Source of the DNA: Symploca sp. SIO1C2
GTDB lineage: Bacteria > Cyanobacteriota > Cyanobacteriia > Cyanobacteriales > Coleofasciculaceae
Reading direction: 5' to 3'
DNA length: 64,000 nt
Assembly: GCA_010672925.1 (NCBI GenBank)
Contig: JAAHFP010000002.1
Coordinates: 367,244-431,243, forward strand
Positions 46,392 through 56,868 of the stretch are shown here, one piece after another. The position numbers and the translations under genes are program-made. Position 1 is the stretch's first letter, and each line of letters opens with the position of its first letter. The notes below the pieces were generated by a model. That model did not search any database. It worked only from the letters and a program-made list of their open reading frames with translations, and was not told the DNA's origin.

Positions 46392-48275
46392 ATGAGCCAC
46401 TGTATTAATCCTAATTGTCCCAATCCCCAAAATCCAGATAATATCCTCTTATGCCAAGCCTGTGGTTCGGAATTGCTCTTGGCAGGAGAATATCGGGTAA
46501 GTCGGTTACTTAGTGGCAAAGGGGGATTTGGTAGGACTTATGAAGCAACGAGTCAGAGTAGTCAGGCGAAAGTACTCAAAGTTCTAATTAACCATCATAA
46601 CCATCAACCCAAAATTATTGAATTATTCCAGCAAGAGGCGCGGGTGCTTCAGCGGCTGAATCATTCAGGGATTCCTCAGGGAGAGATATATTTTACCTTT
46701 CTACCGAAAGATGCTCAACAGCCATTGCACTGTCTGGTGATGGAGAAGATTGAAGGGTTGGATTTGGAGGAGTATCAAAAACAGCGGCAAAATCGTCCGA
46801 TTGAACAACGGTTAGCTCTCAAATGGCTTATACAATTAGCTCAGATTCTGGATGAGGTGCATCAACAGCAGTTTTTCCACCGGGATATCAAGCCATCGAA
46901 TATTATCCTCAAGCCAGATGGACAATTGGTGTTGATTGATTTTGGTACAGTTAGGGAAATTACCGCTACCTACTATGATAAACAACCACAAGGACAAGTT
47001 ACAGCGATCGCTTCCTTTGGTTACACACCCCCAGAACAACTAAACTATCGAGCAGTACCTCAATCGGATTTCTTTGCTTTAGGACGTACTTTTGTTTTTC
47101 TGCTGACGGGTAAGCAACCGACTGATCCAGATATTTACGACTATCTCAATAATGAATTAAACTGGCGCAATCATAGTTCTGCTCTTGTGCGGGAATTAGC
47201 AGACTTTATTGATCAGCTGATGATGCATTCAGTTAATCAGCGACCAAGTAACACTCAGGTAATTCTACAACGGTTGGCAGAAATTGAGCGAATAATCAAT
47301 CGACAAAAGAATGGCTTGACGAGAAGGCAGTTGATTAAGGTTGCAGGTTTGAGTGGTGTTAGTTTGGTGGGAGGAGTGATTGCTTATCAAACTTGGAAAC
47401 AACAACAACTCAACCTCCAATCCTTTGAATTTGATGTCATAACAGTAGACCTCCAAGGTAAGAAAAATAACCCCAATCGTCGCCAAGCAAAATTCTTTAC
47501 TGAAGACTTGGGTAAGGTCGTAATGCTGGAAATGGTGGCAATTCCTGGTGGTACATTTATGAGGGGGTCTCCAGCTACGGAAGAGGCTCGAATTAACACA
47601 GAAAGTCCCCAGCTTCCCGTAGATATTAAGCCGTTCTATTTGAGTAAATGTACTATCACTCAGGAACAGTGGAAAGCGGTAGCTGCTTTGCCTAAAGTTA
47701 GCCGTGATTTAAATACTGACCCATCTTATTTTAAAGGTGATAATCTACCAGTAGAACAGGTATCATGGCATTCTGTCAAAGAGTTTTGTGATAGACTCTC
47801 AAACAAAATAAACAAAACAAGCAAAACCGGACGTAACTACCGGTTACCTAGCGAAGCGGAATGGGAATATGCCTGTCGTGCTGGCACTACTACCCCTTTC
47901 CACTTTGGGGAGACTATTACCACCGATTTGGTTAACTATGATGGTAACTCGACTTACGGTTTTGGTTCCAAGGGAGAGTATCGACAGACAACTACCAAAG
48001 AAAAGAATTTTCGAGTAGCTAACGCTTTCGGTTTATATGATATGCATGGTAATGTCTGGGAATGGTGTGATGATCATTGGCATTATAGTTATAATGGAGC
48101 TCCAAATGATGGTAGTGCTTGGTTAAAGCAAGGAAATGAAAATGATAGTTATTACCGAGTGCTACGGGGTGGTTCATGGAGCGATAATCCGAAGTACTGC
48201 CGTAGTGCGCAGCGCAACAGATACAACCCGAACTACTGGTACAAAAATATAGGCTTTCGAGTTGCTATTTCCTAG
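46392..48275 (+). CDS. Ser/Thr protein kinase with zinc-ribbon-like N-terminus and C-terminal FGE-sulfatase (C-type-lectin-fold) domain
   Basis: CINPNCPNPQNPDNILLCQACG; HRDIKPSNIIL, VLIDFGTVRE; FGLYDMHGNVWEWC ... YRVLRGGSWSDNPKYCRSAQRNRYNPNYWYKNIGFRVAIS. Confidence 0.92.
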   Translation: MSHCINPNCPNPQNPDNILLCQACGSELLLAGEYRVSRLLSGKGGFGRTYEATSQSSQAKVLKVLINHHNHQPKIIELFQQEARVLQRLNHSGIPQGEIYFTFLPKDAQQPLHCLVMEKIEGLDLEEYQKQRQNRPIEQRLALKWLIQLAQILDEVHQQQFFHRDIKPSNIILKPDGQLVLIDFGTVREITATYYDKQPQGQVTAIASFGYTPPEQLNYRAVPQSDFFALGRTFVFLLTGKQPTDPDIYDYLNNELNWRNHSSALVRELADFIDQLMMHSVNQRPSNTQVILQRLAEIERIINRQKNGLTRRQLIKVAGLSGVSLVGGVIAYQTWKQQQLNLQSFEFDVITVDLQGKKNNPNRRQAKFFTEDLGKVVMLEMVAIPGGTFMRGSPATEEARINTESPQLPVDIKPFYLSKCTITQEQWKAVAALPKVSRDLNTDPSYFKGDNLPVEQVSWHSVKEFCDRLSNKINKTSKTGRNYRLPSEAEWEYACRAGTTTPFHFGETITTDLVNYDGNSTYGFGSKGEYRQTTTKEKNFRVANAFGLYDMHGNVWEWCDDHWHYSYNGAPNDGSAWLKQGNENDSYYRVLRGGSWSDNPKYCRSAQRNRYNPNYWYKNIGFRVAIS

Positions 48276-48381
48276 GTGTTATTTCTTCTTTGTTTCCCAG
48301 ATTATCATTTGGGCGGGTTTTTTATCAATGTTGTCGATAAATGGGTTAACAGTGACCTTAAACCCGCCCCTACAGCAATTG

Positions 48382-48490
48382 ATACAGCGCTTTGCCCTGT
48401 AATAAAGTACACTAACCAGACAAAAGTCCCCCTTATTAAGGGGGATTTAGGGGGATCAAATGTACCCCATAGCAGAGCAAAATGCTGTAT
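48382..48490 (+). repeat. M2 element copy 2
   Basis: Near-identical to 24705..24813. Confidence 0.9.
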
Positions 48491-48579
48491 TGTCTGTTTT
48501 GGATATCTAATTCACATTATAAGATATTCAGCGATCGCTAATCTAGAAATGCAATTACATTGCGAGCAATTCAAATTAC

Positions 48580-48634
48580 AGTATATATGTGCGCACATTT
48601 TCCCATTATGAAATAGTATCATAAAAATAGCAAC
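48580..48634 (+). repeat. TA-flanking direct repeat copy 1
   Basis: agtatatatgtgcgcacattttcccattatgaaatagtatcataaaaatagcaacaa. Confidence 0.85.
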
Positions 48635-48645
48635 AAGAAAAAAAT

Positions 48646-48849
48646 ATGATGGTTACCACTCTTCAAATTGACGATAATCTCCTGCAAGAAGCTCTTGCTG
48701 TGAGTGACTATCCAACCACCACTGCTTTGGTTGAAGCAGCTTTACGAGAATATATACAACGTCACAAACAACTCAAAGTGCTGGAATTGTTCGGTACTAT
48801 CGACTACGAAGAAGATTATAACTACAAGCAACAAAGGCAAATAAGATGA
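48646..48849 (+). CDS. vapB: VapB-like antitoxin
   Basis: MVTTLQIDDNLLQEALAVSDYPTTTALVEAALREYIQR; ATGA overlap with the PIN gene. Confidence 0.85.
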   Translation: MMVTTLQIDDNLLQEALAVSDYPTTTALVEAALREYIQRHKQLKVLELFGTIDYEEDYNYKQQRQIR

Positions 48850-49244
48850 ATGTCCTTGTTGATACTTCCGTTTGGTCTCTGGCGCTGCGACGCAATTCTC
48901 CAGATCAAGCGATTGCGATTACTAATTTACTGCGGGATTTGATTGCAGAAGGAAAAGTTGTTCTACTGGGAGCGATTCGTCAAGAAGTCCTTTCTGGAAT
49001 TCGTAACAACTCACAGTTTGAGAGATTACGAGACTATCTTCGTGCTTTTCCTGATTTAGAGCTAACTACAAAAGACTACGAACTAGCGGCGGAGTTTTTC
49101 AATATCTGTCGCAGTAATGGTGTTCAGGGTTCAAATATTGATTTTCTCATATGCGCAGTTGCTCATCGTCGTGGCTACAGCATTTTTACCACTGATAAAG
49201 ATTTTGATAATTTCCGATTACATATTCCAGTTCTATTGCTATGA
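48846..49244 (+). CDS. vapC: VapC PIN-domain toxin
   Basis: NVLVDTSVWSLALRR ... NIDFLICAVAHRRGYSIFTTDKDFDNF. Confidence 0.9.
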   Translation: MNVLVDTSVWSLALRRNSPDQAIAITNLLRDLIAEGKVVLLGAIRQEVLSGIRNNSQFERLRDYLRAFPDLELTTKDYELAAEFFNICRSNGVQGSNIDFLICAVAHRRGYSIFTTDKDFDNFRLHIPVLLL

Positions 49245-49285
49245 TACCAAATCACTGCCTAGAAAGAATGAACAGCGAAAGATTT

Positions 49286-49378
49286 CAGTATATATGTGCG
49301 CACATTTTCCCATGATGAAATGGTATCACAAAAATAGCAGTAATTGTATCAGTAGGTTACTCAATAACCTAAACTTAT
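49286..49378 (+). repeat. TA-flanking direct repeat copy 2
   Basis: cagtatatatgtgcgcacattttcccatgatgaaatggtatcacaaaaatagcagtaattgtatcagtaggttactcaataacctaaactta. Confidence 0.85.
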
Positions 49379-49486
49379 CCCTACAGATAGACAGAATTTT
49401 CTTCTCAATTCTCAATAGGCTAAGTTGCGATCGCTTGATATTGAACAATAGCATGATTTATGCGGTTGGCTCAAAACACTGGGGAA

Positions 49487-49846
49487 CTAACCTGGATGTG
49501 GTATCAATTGAAATGCTTGTATCATGGTCGCATTGAGAACTTGCACCTGCTTACTGCTCAATTTTCCCAATTTTCTAGCAACTAACAGGTGATTTAGGGT
49601 AGCAATTCGAGTTACTCTCACTTTAGATGAAACTCGCAATCCTGTGCTTGTAAATTCTGGATCTGAAGCATCAATCACAAATTCTTCTGGATTTACGCTA
49701 CTAATATTTTGAGAAGTAATTGCACAAAGGGTAACATCATTGCCGGTTCTGCTTAACCACAGAACTAAAGCGGGACGTAACTTGGTTTGACTGAGGTCAG
49801 TAAACGGAAAATTAACCAGAACAATATCTCCTTTACTTATTGCCAC
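49487..49846 (-). CDS. MazF/PemK-like toxin
   Basis: KGDIVLVNFPFTDLSQTKLRPALVL ... KVRVTRIATLNHLLV. Confidence 0.88.
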   Translation of the reverse strand: MAISKGDIVLVNFPFTDLSQTKLRPALVLWLSRTGNDVTLCAITSQNISSVNPEEFVIDASDPEFTSTGLRVSSKVRVTRIATLNHLLVARKLGKLSSKQVQVLNATMIQAFQLIPHPG

Positions 49847-50079
49847 TCAATCGGTTCTCCATCTTCAATGGTGTATAAATCTGGCTCATCATGCCAAAAG
49901 TTAAAAGCTCCACCTTGATCAGCAAGATGCATCAATTCAAGAGTTGAAGGATAAGGAACATCTCCAAATAATTTTTCTTCTAGCAAAGCTTGTTCTGCGG
50001 GTGACAGGGAGCGAATAGCTTGCACTAAAGACTCAACTAGTTGGGTATTTACTGTTTTGCTTGTGGTAATTTTGCTCAT
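49837..50079 (-). CDS. Cognate antitoxin-like small protein
   Basis: Overlaps the MazF-like start; 80 aa, SLSPAEQALLEEKLF. Confidence 0.7.
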   Translation of the reverse strand: MSKITTSKTVNTQLVESLVQAIRSLSPAEQALLEEKLFGDVPYPSTLELMHLADQGGAFNFWHDEPDLYTIEDGEPIEWQ

Positions 50080-50142
50080 ACTTCATTAGTTACGCAGTTT
50101 CACCAATTAATCTTCTATAGCACTGTAAGCAACCGAAATTAT

Positions 50143-50236
50143 AGTATACATGTGCGCACATTTTTCCATGATGAAATAGTATCACAAAAATAGCAGTAAA
50201 TGTATCTGTAGGTTACTAAATAACCCTAACTTCTTA
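50143..50236 (+). repeat. TA-flanking direct repeat copy 3
   Basis: agtatacatgtgcgcacatttttccatgatgaaatagtatcacaaaaatagcagtaaatgtatctgtaggttactaaataaccctaactt. Confidence 0.85.
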
Positions 50237-50295
50237 AAAAAATCAGGGCTCTAACACTTCCCAATTCTTAATTCTTAATTCTTAATTCTTAATTC

Positions 50296-52959
50296 CTAAT
50301 TAATCGCCTCATTCACCGGAAAACGGTCAAGTAACTGAATAGCACGAATTGCATTACGCCGCAAAGCTTCTGAAATTCCAGGAACATGAGGAATTTGAGA
50401 CAAGATATCCACTGTGCGCCGCAAAATCCGCACAATATTCCCCTCATCTAAATTAGTGTTCTCGCATAACTCACTCCATTCCACTCCTAACGCCCAAGTC
50501 TCTACCAAACCGATAAGTTCATACTCCAACCACACTGGCAAAGCTACACGATGTTTATGCTGCAATTTAAAGACATCTCGCCGCATTGACTTCAAACTAT
50601 CTAATACCTCTGTTACTGCCAAGGTTGGGGAATAGTTAGTATAGCTACCAGAGCGTAGAGTTTCCGTTACCAAAGCTGACATTGCTGCTCCTAGGTGGTG
50701 GGGAGCTAGTTCATCCAATTTACCTGACATTAAAACTAAGCCTAACCACAATTCATTTTCTCCCCGAATGGCAGCAGTTGCTTTTCCTTGAGCTGTGGGC
50801 TTGACCTCATCTAAGCAATCAAATAGTCTTAAAATTTCCATCAGGTTGAGAAATTCTTGCCAGTGGTGAGCTTGTTTTTCTCGAAATTCTGCTTGCAGTT
50901 GATTAATTTCCGTTTGCAGGGCTAACCGACGGCTATGACGTTTGAGCAATTTAGTAGGATTACCCCACTGTTGTAGAGGATGCTCATCTAGTTGGGTTTT
51001 AACTGCTTCCACTACTCGCGCTTGATCCATGACTTCTGGAGCAACAGTTATTTCTGGAGTAGAAGGAACTAAGGCACTCAGGGCTTCGGTTTCTGAAGTA
51101 CCCCGTTTGACTTCCCCTGGCTTCAGATTCAGGGAGTCTGGCGGCTGTAGAGTCCCAATATTGAGGAATTCCCTCCTAACTACATCAGATAAACCCACCA
51201 CATCTGCCGTTGTCGCTACATACCAGCGGTTGGTTGCACTTAAGCATACTAGATAAGGAGATTGACCTTGGCCTTTTGCCTTACTTACCAATACTGCGGG
51301 AATTGGAGAAGATACTTTAACTTGCTTCCCTTTGAGATAGAGAATGGTGCCAGCTTCTAATCCTAGCAAAGCTTGGCTAATGCTCTTGACTTGCTCTTCT
51401 TCCGCTTGCTTTTGCAAAGTTTTCAATAAGCGGCGCTCTTCCCGGAGACGTTCAGCAAGTTTTTCGTAGCTGGTAAAATTTCCTACATTCATCGGTGCTA
51501 GCTGAATATCAATTTTTGCTAGCTCTGTTGTCAACTCCGTAATTTCCTGTTGCAGAGGCTTGAGGTAAAGTGTGGCTCGGTATTGGGCAAAGCTGCGCTC
51601 CACCAAGTCCTGCGCTTCCATGATACTGTGGGTTTGTAGCAAATTCAGTACCATACCATAGGTGGGGGTAAACTGACTCACCAAGGGATCAGACCCACTA
51701 GTTGTTAGGTAAGCTGCCTCCTTAGCACCTTCAAAAGGTGTCTGTAAAGTCACCACATAACCGTTAGTATCCATCCCCCGACGTCCAGCCCTACCAGACA
51801 TTTGCAAAAACTCAGAGGGTTTAAGGAGCCGATGTCCATCATCGGTACGTTTAGAAAGGGTAGAAATGACTGTAGTGCGAGCAGGCATATTAATTCCCGC
51901 TGCTAAGGTTTCTGTAGCAAACACTACTTTAACCAAGCCTGCTGCAAATAATTCTTCCACCAAACCTTTCCAAGCTGGTAAAATTCCCGCATGATGGGCA
52001 GCAATACCACGATAGAGAGGTTCAATTTGTCCAGCACGCCCTGCCTCTGGAAAGTTACTCAAAAACTCATCGACTCGGGTTTTGAGTTGAGCCTCTTCCT
52101 CTTGATTTACCAAGGACAAATAGCTAACTTCCTCTACCGCCTGATCACAACCCCGACGGCTGAAGATAAAGTAAATAGCTGGTAACATATCCCTGTGCTG
52201 TAGTTGCGTCAGGACAGAGGTAACACTAGGGCTTTGGGGACGCTCAGCTCTTCCCCTAACTTTTTGGCGTTTAGGCTTGAGGCGGGGGTTAAGTTTATTG
52301 TTGTGTTGATCTAGCAGGGGAAAAATTCCCTTGGGATTACCAAAGCTAAACTGTAGAGGAACTGGTCGAAAATCTGAATAAATCAACTCAGTGGAGCCGT
52401 GAACCAGATTCATCCAGTCTGTTAGCTGATCGCTGTTAGCAATCGTAGCAGAGAGGGCTACTAATTGGATGTTTGCCGGACAATAAATAATCGACTCTTC
52501 CCAAACTGTCCCCCGCTGGCGGTCATTCATGTAGTGACATTCATCTAGTACTACCGCCTCAACCCTTTCCAAGGAAGTACCGACTTCTCCAATTGGTGTG
52601 CCATAAAGCATATTCCGGAAAATTTCCGTAGTCATCACTAGGACGGGGGCATCTCGGTTAATCGAATTATCTCCAGTGAGTAAGCCAACATTCTCCTCAC
52701 CAAACTTCTTGCGAAAATCCCGCAGCTTTTGGTTAGAGAGGGCTTTTAAGGGAGTAGTGTAGAAAACTCTACCACCTTGTGCTAAAGCACGATAAATACT
52801 ATACTCTCCAATCAAGGTTTTACCAGAACCAGTGGGAGCACAAACTACTACAGATTTACCAGCATTCAGAGCCGCGATCGCCTCTTGCTGAAATTGATCG
52901 AGTTCAAAGGGAAATAGAGTTTTTAGGTCAAGTTCTAGAGAATTAGTGGGAACGTTCAC
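50296..52959 (-). CDS. Ski2/Mtr4-like DEAD/DEAH-box RNA helicase (DSHCT type)
   Basis: APTGSGKTLIGEY, VVLDECHYMND, MSGRAGRRGMDTNGYV. Confidence 0.92.
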   Translation of the reverse strand: MNVPTNSLELDLKTLFPFELDQFQQEAIAALNAGKSVVVCAPTGSGKTLIGEYSIYRALAQGGRVFYTTPLKALSNQKLRDFRKKFGEENVGLLTGDNSINRDAPVLVMTTEIFRNMLYGTPIGEVGTSLERVEAVVLDECHYMNDRQRGTVWEESIIYCPANIQLVALSATIANSDQLTDWMNLVHGSTELIYSDFRPVPLQFSFGNPKGIFPLLDQHNNKLNPRLKPKRQKVRGRAERPQSPSVTSVLTQLQHRDMLPAIYFIFSRRGCDQAVEEVSYLSLVNQEEEAQLKTRVDEFLSNFPEAGRAGQIEPLYRGIAAHHAGILPAWKGLVEELFAAGLVKVVFATETLAAGINMPARTTVISTLSKRTDDGHRLLKPSEFLQMSGRAGRRGMDTNGYVVTLQTPFEGAKEAAYLTTSGSDPLVSQFTPTYGMVLNLLQTHSIMEAQDLVERSFAQYRATLYLKPLQQEITELTTELAKIDIQLAPMNVGNFTSYEKLAERLREERRLLKTLQKQAEEEQVKSISQALLGLEAGTILYLKGKQVKVSSPIPAVLVSKAKGQGQSPYLVCLSATNRWYVATTADVVGLSDVVRREFLNIGTLQPPDSLNLKPGEVKRGTSETEALSALVPSTPEITVAPEVMDQARVVEAVKTQLDEHPLQQWGNPTKLLKRHSRRLALQTEINQLQAEFREKQAHHWQEFLNLMEILRLFDCLDEVKPTAQGKATAAIRGENELWLGLVLMSGKLDELAPHHLGAAMSALVTETLRSGSYTNYSPTLAVTEVLDSLKSMRRDVFKLQHKHRVALPVWLEYELIGLVETWALGVEWSELCENTNLDEGNIVRILRRTVDILSQIPHVPGISEALRRNAIRAIQLLDRFPVNEAIN

Positions 52960-53124
52960 ACAAAGTACTTTTCTTTTTGATGCTTATGGACGAGTAAACA
53001 GTGTTCAGTCCCCAACTTACCAGTTATTCATCCAAGAGTAATCAGGAGGGAGCTGAGGGAGCTGAGGGAGCTGAGGAAGAAAAATTTATTTATTGCACAT
53101 TTTTAGGTGTGTCATAGCACTATT

Positions 53125-54027
53125 CTACTGCTGACCGTCCAATAAAACCTGATTAAGGACTTGTAGAGCATAACTCCAAACCTGGTAACCTTGTTGATTA
53201 AGGTGTAAGCCATCGGTACTTAACTCCATTTTGAGGTTACCGTCGGTGTCAGCAAAAAGGGGATAGAGTTCTAGATAGATAGCGCCTTCATCTTGAGCAA
53301 TCTCTTTCAGTGCCTGGTTGATTTCCTGGATATCCTTATTAGGAATAGATAACAAGCGATCGCGTCCTTCCCAAGTGGCTTTTTCCGCACCGTGGGGTAA
53401 AATCGACTGGACAACAATCTGAGCTTCGGGATGAACTTGATGTAAGTGACGAATTGTCAGCCTTTGGTTTGCCACAATGGTGTCGCCTTTGATGCCCCGA
53501 ATCAAGTCGTTAATGCCAATCATTACAAAAACAACATCAGGCTCCGTATCATCCAACAGATCTATACGATTGAGCAATCCTGCGGAAGTTTCCCCAGAAA
53601 TCCCCTGATTGAGCCAGGTTATTTCCGGTGCTAGCAATTCCGGGGGGAACCAAAGGCTCAAGGAATCTCCCGCCAGTATAGTTAAATTTTCCGGCTCTTG
53701 GTTACTCACTGCTTGAGCTTCGTGAGCTAACAACTCTACCCACTGCTGGTAATTCAGCTTGTGGCGGGCTCCCAATTCTGGCTTGGGCTTAGCCATTGGC
53801 TTCGATTCCGCTAACTCAGCAGTGGCACCGGAAGAATTGATAGCAGAAGACACAGACAAATGGGACTCCCGCAGGAGCAGCCAGACGATTGCCAGTACCA
53901 GCAGCCCATTGACAGCTAGAGAGAAAACCGCCCAACCGGGATAATTTTTGAAGTGGATGGACACTGAATTTTCAACTCTGTTATTAACGAAAAACACCCG
54001 CCTTCTGCTGAGACTCAATAATTCCAA
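53125..54027 (-). CDS. SGNH/GDSL-type hydrolase
   Basis: LAGDSLSLWFP, GISGETSAGLLNR, VFVMIGINDLIRG, STDGLHLNQQGY. Confidence 0.9.
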   Translation of the reverse strand: MELLSLSRRRVFFVNNRVENSVSIHFKNYPGWAVFSLAVNGLLVLAIVWLLLRESHLSVSSAINSSGATAELAESKPMAKPKPELGARHKLNYQQWVELLAHEAQAVSNQEPENLTILAGDSLSLWFPPELLAPEITWLNQGISGETSAGLLNRIDLLDDTEPDVVFVMIGINDLIRGIKGDTIVANQRLTIRHLHQVHPEAQIVVQSILPHGAEKATWEGRDRLLSIPNKDIQEINQALKEIAQDEGAIYLELYPLFADTDGNLKMELSTDGLHLNQQGYQVWSYALQVLNQVLLDGQQ

Positions 54028-54107
54028 CTGGAGAAGCGGGTTGACCTTTATTTAATTTAGCAGTAGTTTCTCACGTATTTTAGCAACGATAAAGCATTTC
54101 AGTGCTG

Positions 54108-55601
54108 CTACTTGTAATCATCACCTATAGAGCCCATCGAACCTGCTTCTTTGATGAATCCAGAGTAGGCTTCCATAGCATGTTCGCTAATATCCAAGCC
54201 TTCGATTTCTGCTTCTGGAGTTACCCGGATGCCAATGGTAAATTTCAGGGTTAGCCAGAAGAGAGCACTCATCATTACGGTAAAACCGCCAACGGAGAGT
54301 ATACCAACCATTTGACTAATTAGTTGCTCCGGGCTGCCACCAACAAATAAGCCTCCATCAAGAGTAAACAAGCCAACGGCAAAAGTGCCCCAAATTCCAT
54401 TGACTAAGTGAACTGAGATGGCTCCCACTGGATCATCAATTTGGATGCTCTCTAAGATAGAAACAGAAAAGACTACAATAATACCTGCGATCGCGCCAAT
54501 AATCACAGCGGAAGGATAGGAAACATTAGCACAGCTAGCCGTAATTGCTACTAAGCCTGCCAGGATACCATTGATAATCATGGACAAATCCGGTTTATCA
54601 TCCTTAAGCCAAGAGGTAAAGGTGGCACTAATTCCTCCTGCTGCGGCGGCTAGGTTAGTAGTTAGAGCAATGTAAGCTATATGCTGATTAGCTGCTAATT
54701 CTGAACCTGGGTTGAAACCAAACCAGCCAATCCACAGAATTAAGCAGCCCAGAGTGGCCATACTCATATTGTGACCGGGGATAGCACGGATTTCACCATT
54801 TTTGTATTTACCCAAGCGTGGTCCTAAGATTACTGCTCCCGTTAAAGCAGCCCAGCCTCCCACAGAGTGAACCACTGTGGAACCAGCAAAATCGGAGAAG
54901 GGGGTACTTAAATTAGCTAGCCAGCCATTACTAGACCATATCCAATGTCCAGTAATAGCATAGGAGATAGCTACCAGCATGGCGCTGAACATAACAAAAC
55001 CACTAAACTTAACTCGTTCAGCTACAGCACCAGAAACAATGGTCGCTGCGGTTCCAGCAAAGGCAGCTTGGAAGAGGAAAAATACAGATATAGGTAAACC
55101 AGTAGGAAAGGGGTCTAATCCATAGTTAGCAGGAGCACTGCTACTTAAGAAAAAGCCTTCCATGCCAATAAACGGATTACCGGGATTAAACATTAAGGAG
55201 AAACCAATTGCCCAAAACGCGATAGTCGCAATTGCAAAAACAATCAGGTTTTTTGAGAGAATGTTAACAGCATTTTTCTGGCGACATAAGCCAGTTTCGA
55301 GCATCCCAAACCCAGCATTCATGAAGATTACTAGAACTGCTGCCACCAAGACGAAGAAAGTATTCATAATGCCCTGAACTTGCAGAAGTCCAGGGTCTTC
55401 GATTTTGATGAGTTCAATCGCATCCTGAGCCGAAGCAGCACTATGCCAAGTGATGACAATGACTGCTGCTAGAGGAATACAGGCAAGCCAGTAGGGAGAG
55501 AATGATTTAGCAATAGTTTGCAGTGGATTTAAATTCAGTCGCCCCCTGTTCTTTGGTGAGTGCTGTTGATTAAAACTGTTCTGGAACCTTCGTCTAAACA
55601 T
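54108..55601 (-). CDS. amt: Ammonium transporter
   Basis: [37 protein letters not shown]. Confidence 0.95.
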   Translation of the reverse strand: MFRRRFQNSFNQQHSPKNRGRLNLNPLQTIAKSFSPYWLACIPLAAVIVITWHSAASAQDAIELIKIEDPGLLQVQGIMNTFFVLVAAVLVIFMNAGFGMLETGLCRQKNAVNILSKNLIVFAIATIAFWAIGFSLMFNPGNPFIGMEGFFLSSSAPANYGLDPFPTGLPISVFFLFQAAFAGTAATIVSGAVAERVKFSGFVMFSAMLVAISYAITGHWIWSSNGWLANLSTPFSDFAGSTVVHSVGGWAALTGAVILGPRLGKYKNGEIRAIPGHNMSMATLGCLILWIGWFGFNPGSELAANQHIAYIALTTNLAAAAGGISATFTSWLKDDKPDLSMIINGILAGLVAITASCANVSYPSAVIIGAIAGIIVVFSVSILESIQIDDPVGAISVHLVNGIWGTFAVGLFTLDGGLFVGGSPEQLISQMVGILSVGGFTVMMSALFWLTLKFTIGIRVTPEAEIEGLDISEHAMEAYSGFIKEAGSMGSIGDDYK

Positions 55602-55770
55602 AACTCAGTGGAATTTTTTCCAACATTTCGCTAATTAGCTTTAAAACTAATTAACTATCGTTTGTTTAAGGAATCAGGTAATTTTCTCAGTTAGAACGTT
55701 ATTTTATGACAAAACTTAACAAATCTAAGGGATAGATCATGTAAGTACTTGTTGGCAAGGCGATCGCAAA

Positions 55771-56868
55771 TTATGATGATAAGCTTTCTAAGCCAACAAG
55801 CTGGTAATTTGTTTCCTCTTCTCCTGTTGCTTTATTTACTGATGTCGTTACTTCAAGAGTTGCTCTATATAATTTTTTCCCTACATTTAAATCGTTACCT
55901 ATATTCTTAAGCAACTCCCTAGATATAGTGCCTTGATAATCCTGGTGAGTTTCTTGTTCTTCAAAAATAAACTTTCTATATTTTTTGTCCTTACCTACTC
56001 CAGCTAGCATTAGTTTTCCGATCAAAGCAATTCTTATGGGATTTTCCACCTCTTTTTTGTTAATTATTTCTAAAGCTCTTAAGATGTTGGTATAAGAAAT
56101 TTCAGCAAATCCTCCTTTTCCTGGATCTACAGAACCCCAGTCCAAAGATAAATTGGCTTGTAGGGTTGATAAATTAGTCAATAATGATTTGAATTTTATA
56201 GATGGCTTGCCATATAATTCAGATATTTTCTCCTTAAGAATTTCACTGTTTTCATGTTCACTTGCACTTATTAATTCTAGTAAGTTTTGTGCCGCCTGTT
56301 CTGCAAGAGGCTCTTCAAATAAATTGAGTTGTCTGTATTGTGATAACCCTAGCCTCAGGCCAAAAGATCCATGAAACATTTCTGCAATAGATAATTCTAA
56401 CTCTGATTGCATTTCTTGTCTAACAAATAATCTCTTGCTCTGTACTTTTGACTCTCCAATTGCAATAAAAAAATCTTGCAAAGATTTTAAAACAGAGCCC
56501 ATTTTTTTTGCTGGTGCTTCTTGGCTGTTTTGATCAACATAATTAAACCTAAATTCTAATATCTCTCTATGTTGAGACTTGGCTATGATTGAATTATTTT
56601 TAAGGGCTGCTACAATTTCTGATTTTGGTCTATTTTCAACCTTCTCTAAAGTACTAAAAACCTCCATCATTCGATTGTCAAAGTCTGCAAACTCTCTATC
56701 AAGAGGAACCAATACTCTGATTGTCATATCTTGTTTTTGACATGACCATACAGATGCAATATCACCAATTAACTTTGTCTTTTTCCAGCCTTGAGTTTTG
56801 AGGTATTTTTCTAATTTTAGAGTAGAGATTGTATTTATTGTCTCTCGTTCTAATTCAGGTGCTATCAT
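55771..56868 (-). CDS. Hypothetical protein paired with DUF4365-like gene
   Basis: 365-aa ORF overlapping the upstream gene by 14 nt. Confidence 0.65.
   Translation of the reverse strand: MIAPELERETINTISTLKLEKYLKTQGWKKTKLIGDIASVWSCQKQDMTIRVLVPLDREFADFDNRMMEVFSTLEKVENRPKSEIVAALKNNSIIAKSQHREILEFRFNYVDQNSQEAPAKKMGSVLKSLQDFFIAIGESKVQSKRLFVRQEMQSELELSIAEMFHGSFGLRLGLSQYRQLNLFEEPLAEQAAQNLLELISASEHENSEILKEKISELYGKPSIKFKSLLTNLSTLQANLSLDWGSVDPGKGGFAEISYTNILRALEIINKKEVENPIRIALIGKLMLAGVGKDKKYRKFIFEEQETHQDYQGTISRELLKNIGNDLNVGKKLYRATLEVTTSVNKATGEEETNYQLVGLESLSS

Noticed and set aside
41834-48275. A complete diversity-generating retroelement (Avd-like four-helix bundle plus FGE target)
   Set aside because: No reverse transcriptase or template repeat found, and S23/four-helix-bundle proteins are common without DGRs; only the possible variable region is retained as a finding.
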